A stretch of DNA of 64,000 nt from Flavobacteriia bacterium 40-80 (GCA_001899145.1 MKVF01000006.1:124001-188000), one strand, 5' to 3'; numbered from the stretch's first letter, positions 17,372 through 26,872 are shown. Numbers and translations: made by a program. The notes: generated by a model from the letters alone, not told the origin.

Positions 17372-17443
17372 AATTCGCAATAAGAAGGGAAGGTATTATT
17401 GTAGTTTTATGGAATTGATTTGTAAAATTCAAAGAAGACCGAT

Positions 17444-17893
17444 TTATTTTACAGCAATAAAAATTTCTACTTCTGAATTTTCACTGTTTTGCGATTTCTC
17501 TCCGTACACCTCAAAATCATACGTATAGCTTCTGTTGAGCTCCTTGTCTTTTTGCCAGATTTCTTTCCATGTTTCAGCTATTGCATTTGGCATTGATCCT
17601 TTAGCAGTAAACTTTTTGAAGTTCGCACCTTCAAATGTTCTCCCGACAAGCCCGTCAGGAATGAGATCAAGAGAAGAAACCGGTGAACCGATTATCGTAG
17701 TGTATTTTCCTGTATGATCACTTTCATAATCGGTATAGACAGAATACACTTCATTACCTGTTTTGTTTGGGATCTTTTCGATTACGTTTTCAGTATAAAA
17801 CTTTCCCCAAAGTGCACCTAAATCGGTGATTGCCTGTCCGTTTTCGTTTGTCGTTTCGATGGAAATTCCGATAATTTTAAAGTTATTGCTCAT
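17444..17893 (-). CDS. GyrI-like / effector-binding domain protein
   Basis: A 149-residue stand-alone GyrI-like (AraC effector-binding, SOUL-type) domain. Recognisable parts are the N-terminal IIGISIETTNENG strand, LGALWGKFYTENV, and the C-terminal EVEIFIAVK strand. The family binds small hydrophobic ligands or acts as a regulator domain; no DNA-binding domain is attached here. It begins 12 bases after the MORN gene and may share its transcript. Confidence 0.85.
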   Translation of the reverse strand: MSNNFKIIGISIETTNENGQAITDLGALWGKFYTENVIEKIPNKTGNEVYSVYTDYESDHTGKYTTIIGSPVSSLDLIPDGLVGRTFEGANFKKFTAKGSMPNAIAETWKEIWQKDKELNRSYTYDFEVYGEKSQNSENSEVEIFIAVK

Positions 17894-17904
17894 ATTGTTT
17901 TGAT

Positions 17905-19017
17905 TTATTGTACATTACCATCTTTGTATATTAGAATGCTGCCGTTAATATCCGTAAATGTGCCATTAAAATAGTGTCCGTTTACAAATTCACCTTTATA
18001 TTCACTTCCATCAGCAAAACGATAAGTGCCTTTTCCATTTATTATGCCTTTGGAAAACTCTCCTGTGTAAACATCTCCATTTTCTAAAATCAGCTTTCCG
18101 GTTCCTTCGAATTGACTCTCTTTGAATTCTCCTTCGTACACTTGTCCGTTTGAAGAGGTAATTTTTCCTTTTCCGTCCGGCTTATTATTTTTAAATTCTC
18201 CTTCATATTTTGTACCGTTTTCATATAACAAAGTACCTGTCGTATTCATTGTGCCTTTCGAAAATTCACCCATATAAACATCCCCGTTTTTAGAGATCAT
18301 CTTACCGGAGCCTTCAAACTGTCCGTTTTTGAAGTCCCCTTCATATTTCCAGCCTTCAGCAGAAGTATATATGATCTTTCCATAGGGAATTCCCTGAGAA
18401 AAGTCCGCTTCAAGTATATTTCCATCCGGGTAAATTAATTTACCGTGTCCGTTCAGATCATCACCGCTGAATTCACCCTCATAAACATGCCCGGATGAGA
18501 AAAAGAATTTTCCCTTTCCTGATCTTTTGTTGTCTTTATATTCTCCTTCATAACGCTCTCCTTCGGGAGATACAGAGATCCCGTAACCGTCTCTCAATCC
18601 TTTTTTAAAGTGTCCTGAATATTCTGATCCCGCTTCTCTGTATTTTCCGGATCCGTTATAATAGCCATCAAGAAACTCTCCTTCATACGTGTTTCCATCA
18701 TGAAAGGTGAGTATTCCATATCCGTTAAAGTCACCGTTTTTTACCTGTCCGGTATAGGTCGAGTAGAGTAGTTTGCCTGAAAAAACTTTCAATGTCCCTT
18801 TTCCCTGAATATAGCCATCACGGCATTCGCCATCCCATTCTATACGTACATTTTCTATTTTATAAGCATCTTTATAACGGCACTCTGTTTCAGGTTTTAC
18901 AGCTAAATTCTGACCATTTAAGCTAAATGAAAAGAAAAAGCAAAGCACAACAATTCTGTATGCCTTTCCAAAACCATAAGAGCTGATCATCCGGTTGTAT
19001 AACTTTTTGTTTTTCAT
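17905..19017 (-). CDS. secreted MORN-repeat protein
   Basis: A 370-residue protein with an N-terminal hydrophobic stretch (VVLCFFFSFSLNG) followed from about residue 65 by roughly a dozen MORN repeats of about 23 residues, each like YEGEFxxGxxxGxGxxxxxxG. The repeats build an elongated beta-sheet scaffold; in bacteria the role is not fixed. Expression is probably controlled by a TAAATTTG -7 box and a perfect 14-bp palindrome (19022-19035) directly upstream. Confidence 0.9.
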   Translation of the reverse strand: MKNKKLYNRMISSYGFGKAYRIVVLCFFFSFSLNGQNLAVKPETECRYKDAYKIENVRIEWDGECRDGYIQGKGTLKVFSGKLLYSTYTGQVKNGDFNGYGILTFHDGNTYEGEFLDGYYNGSGKYREAGSEYSGHFKKGLRDGYGISVSPEGERYEGEYKDNKRSGKGKFFFSSGHVYEGEFSGDDLNGHGKLIYPDGNILEADFSQGIPYGKIIYTSAEGWKYEGDFKNGQFEGSGKMISKNGDVYMGEFSKGTMNTTGTLLYENGTKYEGEFKNNKPDGKGKITSSNGQVYEGEFKESQFEGTGKLILENGDVYTGEFSKGIINGKGTYRFADGSEYKGEFVNGHYFNGTFTDINGSILIYKDGNVQ

Positions 19018-19021
19018 ACTT

Positions 19022-19044
19022 TCATAACGTTATGACCAAATTTA
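19022..19044 (-). promoter_or_regulatory. promoter and 14-bp perfect palindrome ahead of the MORN gene
   Basis: TCATAACGTTATGA (19022-19035) is a perfect palindrome between the -7 box TAAATTTG (19044-19037, reverse strand) and the ATG at 19017. The position at the transcription start suggests a repressor operator. Confidence 0.5.
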
Positions 19045-19071
19045 CGAAAAAATAAGGTGAATTATGCAGCC

Positions 19072-19635
19072 TTAAACTTCATCCAAAGGCTTTCTCTTGT
19101 TCCCGCGTATTTGTTTAAAGTGGCTTGGTGTAAGCCCGGTTACTTTTTTGAACTGATTGCTCAGATAGGCTACGCTTGAATAATTTAAACGGAAGGCAAT
19201 CTCGCTCAAAGACAGTTCATCATAGACTAGTAGTTCTTTTACTTTTTCTATTTTTTGAGCGATAAAATATTTTTCAATAGTCGTGCCTTCTACTTCTGAA
19301 AACAGGTTGGACAGGTAATTGTAATCATGGTGCAATTCAGTGCTCAGTACCTCTGACAGATTTGTTTTCATGTTGTTGTCCTGATGATGAATAAGGTCAA
19401 TAATTACATTTTTGATCTTCTCAATAATCCGGCTTTTCTTATCGTCAATAAGCTCAAATCCAAGTGAATTAAGCACTTTTACCAGATTTTGCTTCTGCTC
19501 ATCGGTTAACTCTTTTTCCAGCAGCACTTCGCCCAAGGTTATGTTTTTAACGCTAAGGCCGAGCTTCTCCATTTCATGCTGCACTACCATGATACAGCGG
19601 TTACAGACCATGTTTTTTATAAAAAGTGTGTGCAT
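19072..19635 (-). CDS. HMA-AraC fusion regulator
   Basis: A 187-residue protein with an N-terminal HMA-like domain (residues 1-65, metal-site pattern MVCNRC with Cys11 and Cys14) joined to a C-terminal AraC-type double helix-turn-helix (SLSEIAFRLNYSSVAYLSNQFKKVTG, shown here by its core SLSEIAFRLNYSS). It is probably a metal-responsive transcription factor, and the copper-type ATPase 2 kb away is a reasonable target. The longer frame to 19662 overlaps the upstream peptidase gene; the ATG at 19635 starts the HMA fold. Confidence 0.88.
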   Translation of the reverse strand: MHTLFIKNMVCNRCIMVVQHEMEKLGLSVKNITLGEVLLEKELTDEQKQNLVKVLNSLGFELIDDKKSRIIEKIKNVIIDLIHHQDNNMKTNLSEVLSTELHHDYNYLSNLFSEVEGTTIEKYFIAQKIEKVKELLVYDELSLSEIAFRLNYSSVAYLSNQFKKVTGLTPSHFKQIRGNKRKPLDEV

Positions 19636-19658
19636 ATTCCGGCTTATATTGTGCAGTG

Positions 19659-21956
19659 TCACTTCCCGGAATTCAACCGGTTATTCTTCTGCATCAGGTT
19701 TTCTCTGGTTCTGGATTTTGTATAGCTTTCAAAACGAGTAGGTTGCTTTTGAGGCGGCCAGAAATTATTGTCCAGATCACAATCTGCTGTTTCGAGATAA
19801 GGATCTAAACGGAATTGTTTTACTTTTTTATTGAAGATAAAAACTTTCGTGATGGTCTGGTCGTTCATCCGCCAGATTTCGGCCGGAATATAAACTGTTT
19901 CGTACGTATCATCTTCAAATATTGCTTGTACAATAACAGGCATTACTAAACCGCCTGCGTTTGTAAATGTCAGCTCATACAGCTGAATGTTCTGATTCAG
20001 CAGCTGCTTCTGATTTTCAGATAAACTGCTCAGATAGTGCTCATATTCTTCGTAATCGATTTTATCGGCAACGTAAATATCTTTTTTCGCATAGAAATCA
20101 TCTATTGTTGAATCGAGCTCGTTGATAGTTTGAGGAATACCCGTTTTGTTGCGGAGCTCAGAAATATAAACATCCCGTTTTTCGCTCTGGGCTTTTTGTT
20201 CTTTTTTTATTTCTGCAGGATCAGAAGCCATTAATTGCTTATGAGCAACCTTATCCAGTGAAATGTCCACAAATTCGGTCGTGTAGAACCATCCTCTCCA
20301 GAACCAGTCCAGGTCAACAGCGGAAGCATCTTCCATCGTTCTGAAAAAATCTGCCGGGCTCGGATGCTTGAATTTCCAGCGTTCGCAATAGGTTTTGAAA
20401 GCATAATCGAATAATTCCCTTCCCATGATTGTTTCGCGAAGGATATTCAAAGCGGTAGCGGGTTTTCCGTAAGCATTGTTTCCGAATTGTTTGACAGATT
20501 CGGAATTGGTCATGATCGGATTGATATTTTTCTGATCACCTCTCATATAATCAACAATCAGTGGGGCAGGGCCTCGCCGTGAAGGATAGTTACGCTCCCA
20601 TTCCTGCTCTGTCAGGTATTGTACAAACGTGTTCAGACCTTCGTCCATCCATGACCACTGGCGCTCATCGGAATTAATGATCATCGGGAAAAAATTATGC
20701 CCGACTTCATGGATAATCACCGACCACATTCCGTATTTTGTTTCTGCGGAGTAAGTTCCGTCCGGTTCAGGGCGTCCTCCGTTAAAGGAAATCATCGGGT
20801 ATTCCATTCCGATATTCTTGGAGTGAACGGAAATAGCCACCGGATAGGGATAATCAATCGTATATTTGGAATACGTTTTCAGCGTATGTGCGACCAGCTT
20901 TGTCGAATAGCGTTCCCAAAGCGGATTTCCTTCTTTCGGATAATAGGACATTGCCAGAATATTCTGATTGCCGATCTTTACATTCATGGCATCCCAAATG
21001 AACTTTCTGGAAGAAGCAAAAGCAAAATCACGGACATTAACGGCTTTAAAAATCCATGTTTTTGTTTTTGTCTTTGTTTTTTTCTCTTTTTCCGCTTTCC
21101 GAGCTTCTTCCTCTGTCACAATAAGAACAGGCTGGTCTGACGTCTGTGCCTGCTTAAAACGATTGCGTTGTTCTGCTGTCAATACGGTAGAAGCATTTTG
21201 TAATTCGCCTGTTCCGGCGACAATATGATCTTCCGGTACGGTAATGCTCACTGTGTAATCACCAAAAGGAAGCGTAAACTCTCCCTGTCCTAAAAATTGT
21301 TTGTTCTGCCAGCCTTCTACGTCGTTGTAAACACACATTCGTGGGAAAAACTGCGCAATGGTGTACAGGTAATTATTTTCTTCTTTAAAATATTCCATTC
21401 CTGAACGTCCGCCAACCTTATCCCGGTCGTTAATGTTATACCACCATTTTATCCGGAATGAAACACTTTGTTTTGAAGCCAAAGGTTTTTCCAGGTCAAT
21501 GCGCATCATGGTTTTGTTGATAAAGTAGCGTATCTTTTGCCCGGTAACGGAAGCTACTTCTTCAATTTTAAATCCGCCATCAAAGTTAATCTGGCGGTGT
21601 TCGTATTGTTCAATGCTTTTAAAATCATTCATGTCGTCCACACGGATCAGCTTTGAATCGGAGTTTTTATCGTAGATGTTCTGATCCAGCTGAATCCATA
21701 GATAGGAGAGCAAGTCCGGTGAATTATTAGTGTAAGTAATTGTTTCTAATCCTTTGATCTGCTGATTTTCATCATCTAAAATGATTTCTATTTTATAATC
21801 GGCTTTCTGCTGGTAATACTGATGCCCGGGAGCTCCGGAAGCAGTACGGTAAACATTCGGAGTAGGCAGCAAATCATAGAGCTGGGCAAATTTATCCTGC
21901 GAAAAAGCAAAGCCGGCTACACTCAAAAAAGCTGTAAGAACAATTCGTTTTACCAT
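19659..21956 (-). CDS. M1-family metallopeptidase (gluzincin)
   Basis: A 765-residue secreted M1 peptidase. The signal peptide ends near GFAFSQ. The zinc site is HEVGH (416-420) with the third ligand Glu439 in WMDEGLN, giving HExxH-x18-E. The GxMEx exopeptidase motif appears as NIGMEYP. An odd basic stretch KKTKTKTKTW (about 292-301) comes from a short repeated codon run. It overlaps the end of the DUF6702 gene upstream by 7 bases, so they are cotranscribed. Confidence 0.92.
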   Translation of the reverse strand: MVKRIVLTAFLSVAGFAFSQDKFAQLYDLLPTPNVYRTASGAPGHQYYQQKADYKIEIILDDENQQIKGLETITYTNNSPDLLSYLWIQLDQNIYDKNSDSKLIRVDDMNDFKSIEQYEHRQINFDGGFKIEEVASVTGQKIRYFINKTMMRIDLEKPLASKQSVSFRIKWWYNINDRDKVGGRSGMEYFKEENNYLYTIAQFFPRMCVYNDVEGWQNKQFLGQGEFTLPFGDYTVSITVPEDHIVAGTGELQNASTVLTAEQRNRFKQAQTSDQPVLIVTEEEARKAEKEKKTKTKTKTWIFKAVNVRDFAFASSRKFIWDAMNVKIGNQNILAMSYYPKEGNPLWERYSTKLVAHTLKTYSKYTIDYPYPVAISVHSKNIGMEYPMISFNGGRPEPDGTYSAETKYGMWSVIIHEVGHNFFPMIINSDERQWSWMDEGLNTFVQYLTEQEWERNYPSRRGPAPLIVDYMRGDQKNINPIMTNSESVKQFGNNAYGKPATALNILRETIMGRELFDYAFKTYCERWKFKHPSPADFFRTMEDASAVDLDWFWRGWFYTTEFVDISLDKVAHKQLMASDPAEIKKEQKAQSEKRDVYISELRNKTGIPQTINELDSTIDDFYAKKDIYVADKIDYEEYEHYLSSLSENQKQLLNQNIQLYELTFTNAGGLVMPVIVQAIFEDDTYETVYIPAEIWRMNDQTITKVFIFNKKVKQFRLDPYLETADCDLDNNFWPPQKQPTRFESYTKSRTRENLMQKNNRLNSGK

Positions 21957-22447
21957 GATATTAATTTAATACATGAACCCGGAAGAAATACTTCCGTTAT
22001 TTTTTTATCCTCAGCAACAAAGGTGATCTTATTTTGTTGTTCGCTGAAAACGTCCATTAAATTACAAAAAGCAATTTCAATTTCACGTTTTTCAAGCTCA
22101 ATTTTATCTGATTCAATGTAAATATACAACAATCCGTTTTTCTGAATTTCATAGTCGAGAATGTGTAAGGGAATGTTTTGCAGCTTATATTTCAGGCGAA
22201 AATTCTTCAGCAGATAGCGCTCAAGAGCATGGATCGTTGTGTCGTTTTTTTCTATATATGCCAGTCCTTTTTTTATGAAATTAACCCGCAATAAAGCGTC
22301 TTCCACATCATGCCCGGTAAAAGAAAGTGTTCCCTGAAACGTTTTTGTCTCTTCATTGTATTGCAGCTCTGCAAAAGCGAAATAAAAGTCATGCGCCCGC
22401 AATTGAGCCGATAAAAAGAGGAAAAATGTAATAAGGAAGTATTTCAT
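21950..22447 (-). CDS. DUF6702-like secreted protein
   Basis: A 165-residue protein with signal peptide MKYFLITFFLFLSAQLRA and the mature start HDFYFAFAELQYN, which is the pattern of the Bacteroidota DUF6702 family. These genes commonly sit directly in front of M1 peptidases, as here, but their role is not known. It starts one base after the GH3 gene stop and overlaps the M1 gene. Confidence 0.82.
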   Translation of the reverse strand: MKYFLITFFLFLSAQLRAHDFYFAFAELQYNEETKTFQGTLSFTGHDVEDALLRVNFIKKGLAYIEKNDTTIHALERYLLKNFRLKYKLQNIPLHILDYEIQKNGLLYIYIESDKIELEKREIEIAFCNLMDVFSEQQNKITFVAEDKKITEVFLPGSCIKLISW

Positions 22448-22448
22448 A

Positions 22449-23606
22449 TCATTTCAAAATTCCCAGGCAGATCTTCATGCGGATAATACGTTTTACCGAA
22501 GTATCCATTTGTGTTTTGAAGGCATTGTCAGACTGATATTTAGCGATTATATCTTTGAATGCTTTATCAGTATTGACAGGCATCAGCGCAATGTCACATC
22601 CCGCTTCGATCGCTTTTACATCACAGTTGGGTACACTTGCGACTCCTCCCATATTCAGGGCATCTGTCACAACAATTCCATCAAATTTCATCTCTTTACG
22701 AAGCAGATCCGTAACGATTTTCTTAGACAAAGTAGCCGGTAATCCGTTTGTGTTATAGTTCGGGTTATTAACAACTGCCAGGTGGCCAACCATGATGGAA
22801 AGCACTCCGTCCCGGATCAGCGGCGGATAATTCTGGATTTCTTTCAGCTCTCCGTCAATTGACTGCAGCGATTTATGCGTATCGCCGGAAACCAGTCCAT
22901 GACCTGGGAAATGTTTTGCTGTTGCAATGATACCGTTTTCCTGGCTCGTCTGAATGAATGCTGCTGACCATGGAATGATATTTTCCGGAACAGCACCGAA
23001 GCTTCTCCAGCCCACTGTTTTATTGGGGCTCATATCTACTACCGGAGCAAAGTTATAATTGATGCCGATTGCTTTCAGCTCTTCGGAAATCGTTTTTGCG
23101 CATTCCCGTACTTCTTCTATTGTTTTAAGCTCATTCGCCTTTTTAACGGGTTCCGAACCGGTAATTTTGCGGTTAATCAAAGACGGCTCGGCGTCTGCAC
23201 TGTATAAAAATGCAGGGACTCCAAGCTGTTGATTGATATCGTTGATAGAGTCAATCCAGGACTTGAATTGTTCTTTTGTTCCGTTCAGCATTAAAATTCC
23301 TCCGATTTTCCGTTCACGGACCAGGCGGAAAATTGTTTCTGTCGGCTGTCCCAAACGGCCCATTGCCGGCATGATCACCTGAGCTACTTTGGAAGTATCG
23401 TCCAGCTTAGCGAAGTATTCTTCTACTTTTTTATCCAAATCGCTGTTGGAAGTATAAAAATCCTTCAGTGTAAATGAATGTCCTTTTGTATCGTGTGAAA
23501 CTTCCTGTTTTTTAACTGTTTTAACTTGTGATTCTTCCTGTTGTTTTTGTGAGCATGCGCAAAAGCTGACGGCAAGAACGGGAAGTGTGATCAATAATTT
23601 TCTCAT
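22449..23606 (-). CDS. GH3-family beta-N-acetylhexosaminidase-like lipoprotein
   Basis: A 385-residue family GH3 N-terminal-domain enzyme, NagZ-like, expected to hydrolyse beta-linked N-acetylglucosamine, for instance from peptidoglycan fragments. KHFPGHG is at 231-237 and the D-x-H dyad is intact (Asp242-Thr-His244); the nucleophile aspartate is in VVTDALNMGG. The lipobox SFCAC (Cys16 or Cys18) indicates a lipoprotein. It lies 4 bases after the threonylcarbamoyl-AMP synthase gene stop and shares its operon. Confidence 0.9.
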   Translation of the reverse strand: MRKLLITLPVLAVSFCACSQKQQEESQVKTVKKQEVSHDTKGHSFTLKDFYTSNSDLDKKVEEYFAKLDDTSKVAQVIMPAMGRLGQPTETIFRLVRERKIGGILMLNGTKEQFKSWIDSINDINQQLGVPAFLYSADAEPSLINRKITGSEPVKKANELKTIEEVRECAKTISEELKAIGINYNFAPVVDMSPNKTVGWRSFGAVPENIIPWSAAFIQTSQENGIIATAKHFPGHGLVSGDTHKSLQSIDGELKEIQNYPPLIRDGVLSIMVGHLAVVNNPNYNTNGLPATLSKKIVTDLLRKEMKFDGIVVTDALNMGGVASVPNCDVKAIEAGCDIALMPVNTDKAFKDIIAKYQSDNAFKTQMDTSVKRIIRMKICLGILK

Positions 23607-23610
23607 AACT

Positions 23611-24159
23611 TTATTTTCTTATTACCCGGATAGATGAATCCAGGCCTATTTTTATAATTTGAGACGGAGTTGTGCAAATAGCGTGCAAACGTTCTTTGAC
23701 GATCGCGTCTGCTTTTGATTTCAATTCATCGGAAATATCATCAAAGCAAGTAGGGCTTTTCTCACCTGAAAAATTCGCGGAGGTAGAAACAATCGGTTTT
23801 TTCAGCTGACGTATTAATTTTACACAGACAGGATCATTCGTAACCCGGATTCCGACAGAGCCGTCTGCCGCTTTCACTCTTTCCGACAGAGAACGTACCG
23901 AGGGATAAATGATGGTCAACGGTTTGGTGGCATAATCAATCAGATCGTAGCAGACCGACGGAAAATCCGTTGTATAATGTTCCAGCATCTGAATGCTGTC
24001 CACCAGGACGATAAAGCTTTTTTCCGCCCCGCGCTGCTTTAAAGCTATAAGCCTTTTGCACGCTTCATCGTTCGTCGCATCACATCCCAGTCCCCAGATC
24101 GTATCGGTAGGATAGAGGATGATCCCTCCGTTTTTAAGTGTTTCAATTACCTTCTCCAT
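23611..24159 (-). CDS. L-threonylcarbamoyladenylate synthase (YrdC/Sua5 domain)
   Basis: A 182-residue YrdC-domain enzyme that forms threonylcarbamoyl-AMP from threonine, bicarbonate and ATP, the first step of t6A37 tRNA modification. Signatures are [30 protein letters not shown] and STSANFSGE. The frame extends to 24225, but the ATG at 24159 begins the family's normal N-terminus; it then overlaps trmD by 17 bases. The mtaB gene at the left edge works on the product of the same pathway. Confidence 0.93.
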   Translation of the reverse strand: MEKVIETLKNGGIILYPTDTIWGLGCDATNDEACKRLIALKQRGAEKSFIVLVDSIQMLEHYTTDFPSVCYDLIDYATKPLTIIYPSVRSLSERVKAADGSVGIRVTNDPVCVKLIRQLKKPIVSTSANFSGEKSPTCFDDISDELKSKADAIVKERLHAICTTPSQIIKIGLDSSIRVIRK

Positions 24160-24832
24160 GTTCCAGTAAATCCGGTCGTCGTTGTTTTGTACGCTCCAAA
24201 GCCTGTTCTTCGCGGTATTTTTCAATTTTATTAAAATCTCCTGAAAGCAGCACCTCAGGAACTTTCAAGCCTCTGAATTCCGGTGGCCGGGTATAAACAG
24301 GAGGAGAAAGTAAATTGTCCTGAAAACTGTCTGTCAGCGCGCTTGTCTCATCGTTCAGCACCCCCGGAATCAAACGGATGACAGAGTCCGCAAGAACGGC
24401 AGCCGCGAGCTCTCCTCCTGACAAGACATACGAACCGATGGAGATTTCCCGGGTAATATACAGCTGACGGATCCGTTCATCAACGCCTTTGTAATGCCCG
24501 CAGAGAATGATGATATTTTTTAATAAGCATAATTGATTACTGATATTCTGTTCCAATAATTCACCGTCCGGTGTCATGTAAATGATCTCATCATAATCAC
24601 GTTCTGCTTTCAGTTTATCGATCAGAGAAGCTATTGGTTCACACATCATTACCATTCCCGCGCCGCCTCCGTATTGATAATCATCCACATTTTTATGCTT
24701 GCTAGTGGCATAATCACGAATGTTGTGAATATGAACTTCACACAGGCCTTTTTGCTGCGCCCGGTGCAGGATCGAAGCGCTGAAAGGCCCTGATAATAAT
24801 TCGGGAAGTATCGTTAAAATATCAATTCGCAT
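24143..24832 (-). CDS. trmD: tRNA (guanine37-N1)-methyltransferase
   Basis: TrmD transfers a methyl group from SAM to N1 of G37 in tRNAs. The 229-residue length is normal. Visible motifs are the N-terminal [13 protein letters not shown], the [13 protein letters not shown] segment, the knot motif [12 protein letters not shown] and [12 protein letters not shown], which form the SAM-binding trefoil knot. It heads a reverse operon with the YrdC and GH3 genes. A TATTTTTG -7 box lies 4 bases upstream. Confidence 0.97.
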   Translation of the reverse strand: MRIDILTILPELLSGPFSASILHRAQQKGLCEVHIHNIRDYATSKHKNVDDYQYGGGAGMVMMCEPIASLIDKLKAERDYDEIIYMTPDGELLEQNISNQLCLLKNIIILCGHYKGVDERIRQLYITREISIGSYVLSGGELAAAVLADSVIRLIPGVLNDETSALTDSFQDNLLSPPVYTRPPEFRGLKVPEVLLSGDFNKIEKYREEQALERTKQRRPDLLEHGEGN

Positions 24833-24836
24833 AAGG

Positions 24837-24844
24837 CAAAAATA
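24837..24844 (-). promoter_or_regulatory. -7 promoter box for trmD
   Basis: The reverse strand reads TATTTTTG, matching TAnnTTTG, ending only four bases before the trmD ATG. The leader would be almost absent. Confidence 0.45.
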
Positions 24845-24913
24845 AGCTTAAAAAAGTTGGATAAGTTAATGAAGGCAACTATTTTCGCTATATACAATTG
24901 TTAATAACTCATT

Positions 24914-25681
24914 TTGGAAGGGCACTTATTACAGCGTATAATAGAAAAATCAAGTATAATTATTGCTCTCTGCGCTGTATGTACATTAGCGACTTTTTCC
25001 GTTTACTTCGATCAAAACATTGATTCCTTTTATTATTACCTGTTATTCTGCGGATCTTACCTCGCGTATGATTTCTTTCGTCATAACTACAAAAAAAACC
25101 GCCACTGGCTTTATTATCTTCTTTTGATCAGCCTTTTGATCGGGGCTCTTGATGCTTTTTGGGAAGTTTCGGCGGAATCGAAGCTGAAGGTTGGAATACT
25201 GGCGCTGCTGACATTTTTTTACAAGCCGGGAATTCCTTTCTTAAATCCGATAAGAGAGATCCCATTTCTGAAAACTATTGTTATCACTATCGTGTGGATG
25301 GGAATGTGCACACTTCCATTTTCCCTGAAATTTATCATTACTCATTCTTTTTTCTGGAGTGAATTTATCTTTGTCTTTATCCTGGTTCTCCCTTTTGATT
25401 ATTTTGACAGGGATATAGATGGCTTTTCAACATTAATAAAAATCGTCGGTATTGAAAAAATGAGGTTTTGGATCATGGTTATTCTGGTGCTGATCTGCTT
25501 CGTGAATCTGACTCTTAATACACCTTACTTCCTTCATTTTTATTTTGTTGCGCTGATTCTGGCTTTCCTGGTTTATTTCTGGGATCGCTGGGAAGAAAAA
25601 TGGGAACAGTACCTCTTATTTGACGGCCTGCTGATTCTGCAGTTCTTATTCTTATTAGGAGAGAAAGCGCTTTCGCTGTGA
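24914..25681 (+). CDS. UbiA-like integral membrane protein
   Basis: A 255-residue polytopic protein with about seven to eight hydrophobic segments. The segment DYFDRDIDGFSTLIKIVG resembles the second Asp-rich motif of UbiA prenyltransferases (DxxxD with following TL), and FFYKPGIPFL...REIPFLKTIVI resembles Bacteroidota UbiA-like proteins. The first NxxxDxxxD motif is not clear (FFRHNYKKN occurs instead), so catalysis is uncertain. The start is a TTG at 24914; no ATG fits better. The 3' end overlaps the convergent next gene by 27 bases. Confidence 0.65.
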   Translation: MEGHLLQRIIEKSSIIIALCAVCTLATFSVYFDQNIDSFYYYLLFCGSYLAYDFFRHNYKKNRHWLYYLLLISLLIGALDAFWEVSAESKLKVGILALLTFFYKPGIPFLNPIREIPFLKTIVITIVWMGMCTLPFSLKFIITHSFFWSEFIFVFILVLPFDYFDRDIDGFSTLIKIVGIEKMRFWIMVILVLICFVNLTLNTPYFLHFYFVALILAFLVYFWDRWEEKWEQYLLFDGLLILQFLFLLGEKALSL

Positions 25682-26056
25682 AGGAGTAGGGAAGTAGCAT
25701 TTCGGATTTTGAAGCCTGCGTCTTCTTTTTGCAACAAAGTCATATACAGCATCCGTCAGGAATAAGGGCAAAAAGCGGAAAATACGCAGTACTCTGTAAG
25801 GGAACCGCAATTCTTTTAAGAGTTCAAAAAAACCTTTGGATTTTGAATAAATCCGGTTGTCTTTCAGATAATAAAATGTTGAATAATTAATTTTTATTTC
25901 TTTCTCAGCAAGCAATGTTTGTGCAAAGCCGGATTGTAAAGGGGCGAAGCGCAGCATTTCATTTTTTTCGTTTTCCAGAATGAACCCTACAATGTAGTTG
26001 CAAAAACCACAATCGCCGTCGTAGAATACTATTTTATTTTCCCGGTTTTGTTCCAT
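25655..26056 (-). CDS. DCC-family (DUF393) thiol-disulfide oxidoreductase-like protein
   Basis: A 133-residue DUF393 protein with the family motif YDGDCGFCN (CxxC at 16-19) directly after the N-terminus. The fold is thioredoxin-like; physiological substrates are unknown. The frame reaches 26155, but the extra 33 residues do not resemble the family and the ATG at 26056 gives the usual start. Its 3' end overlaps the convergent UbiA-like gene. Confidence 0.9.
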   Translation of the reverse strand: MEQNRENKIVFYDGDCGFCNYIVGFILENEKNEMLRFAPLQSGFAQTLLAEKEIKINYSTFYYLKDNRIYSKSKGFFELLKELRFPYRVLRIFRFLPLFLTDAVYDFVAKRRRRLQNPKCYFPTPSQRKRFLS

Positions 26057-26209
26057 AATTAACTGCAAAATAAGCAAAAATGCGCCAATAAAGCAGTTGT
26101 TAACATATTGACTTTCTGATGTTGAAAAGTATATTAACCATTTTATAACATCCATTCGGATTTATTTCTAATATTGTTCAGTAATTAATAATTAACAAAT
26201 ACTATTTTT

Positions 26210-26815
26210 ATGAAAATCGATGTACGTTTACAGGAGAGCTACTCCAGAGGAGAATTATTGTTAAGGACGTTTTTTGGTCTGTTTTATATCATCATTCCTC
26301 ATGCTTTTTGTTTATTGTTTTTAGGAATCGCAAATATGTTTGTGAAATTAATCGCTTTCTGGGCAATCCTTATCACGGGAAAAATGCCAAGAGGTATTTT
26401 TGATTTCCAGCTGAACATGATACGATGGGGATTAAGGTTAAATGCCAGAATGATGAATTTATCCGATGGGTATCCGGCTATCGGGTTAAATAAAACGGAT
26501 AATAATACCATTATTGATATTGAATACCCGGAAACAATCAGCAGAGGTTCCATGCTGCTAAGAGCATTCTTCGGTGTGTTTTATGTTTACTTGCCGCATA
26601 TATTTTGCCTGGTGTTTGTCAGCCTGGGTGTAGGTATTGTGAGTTTTATCAATTTTTGGGTGATCCTTATTACAGGAAAGCACATCCCCGCTTTACACGG
26701 TTATTTGACAGGGCTTCTCAGATGGGGAATCCGTATAAATCTATATTTGAGTTATTTAACTCAGGAATACCCGCCGTTTTCTCTTAAAGGAAATGAAAAC
26801 GACTGGACCGTTTAA
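26210..26815 (+). CDS. DUF4389 membrane protein with internal duplication
   Basis: A 201-residue membrane protein of the DUF4389 type. Residues about 5-92 and 100-195 are two copies of the same module: SRGELLLRTFFGLFY / SRGSMLLRAFFGVFY, then FWAILITGKMP / FWVILITGKHIP, then MIRWGLRLN / LLRWGIRIN, and YPAIGL / YPPFSL. Each half has two hydrophobic helices. The function is unknown. It ends at a clear terminator at 26836-26872. Confidence 0.88.
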   Translation: MKIDVRLQESYSRGELLLRTFFGLFYIIIPHAFCLLFLGIANMFVKLIAFWAILITGKMPRGIFDFQLNMIRWGLRLNARMMNLSDGYPAIGLNKTDNNTIIDIEYPETISRGSMLLRAFFGVFYVYLPHIFCLVFVSLGVGIVSFINFWVILITGKHIPALHGYLTGLLRWGIRINLYLSYLTQEYPPFSLKGNENDWTV

Positions 26816-26835
26816 TTAAATAATAACAGATGTTC

Positions 26836-26872
26836 AAAAAATGAGAGCTTGTAAAAGGTTCTCATTTTTTTA
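26836..26872 (+). terminator. intrinsic terminator after the DUF4389 gene
   Basis: AATGAGA and TCTCATT arms with an inner CTT/AAG pairing enclose a short loop, followed by a T-run. It lies about 20 bases past the stop codon. Confidence 0.8.
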
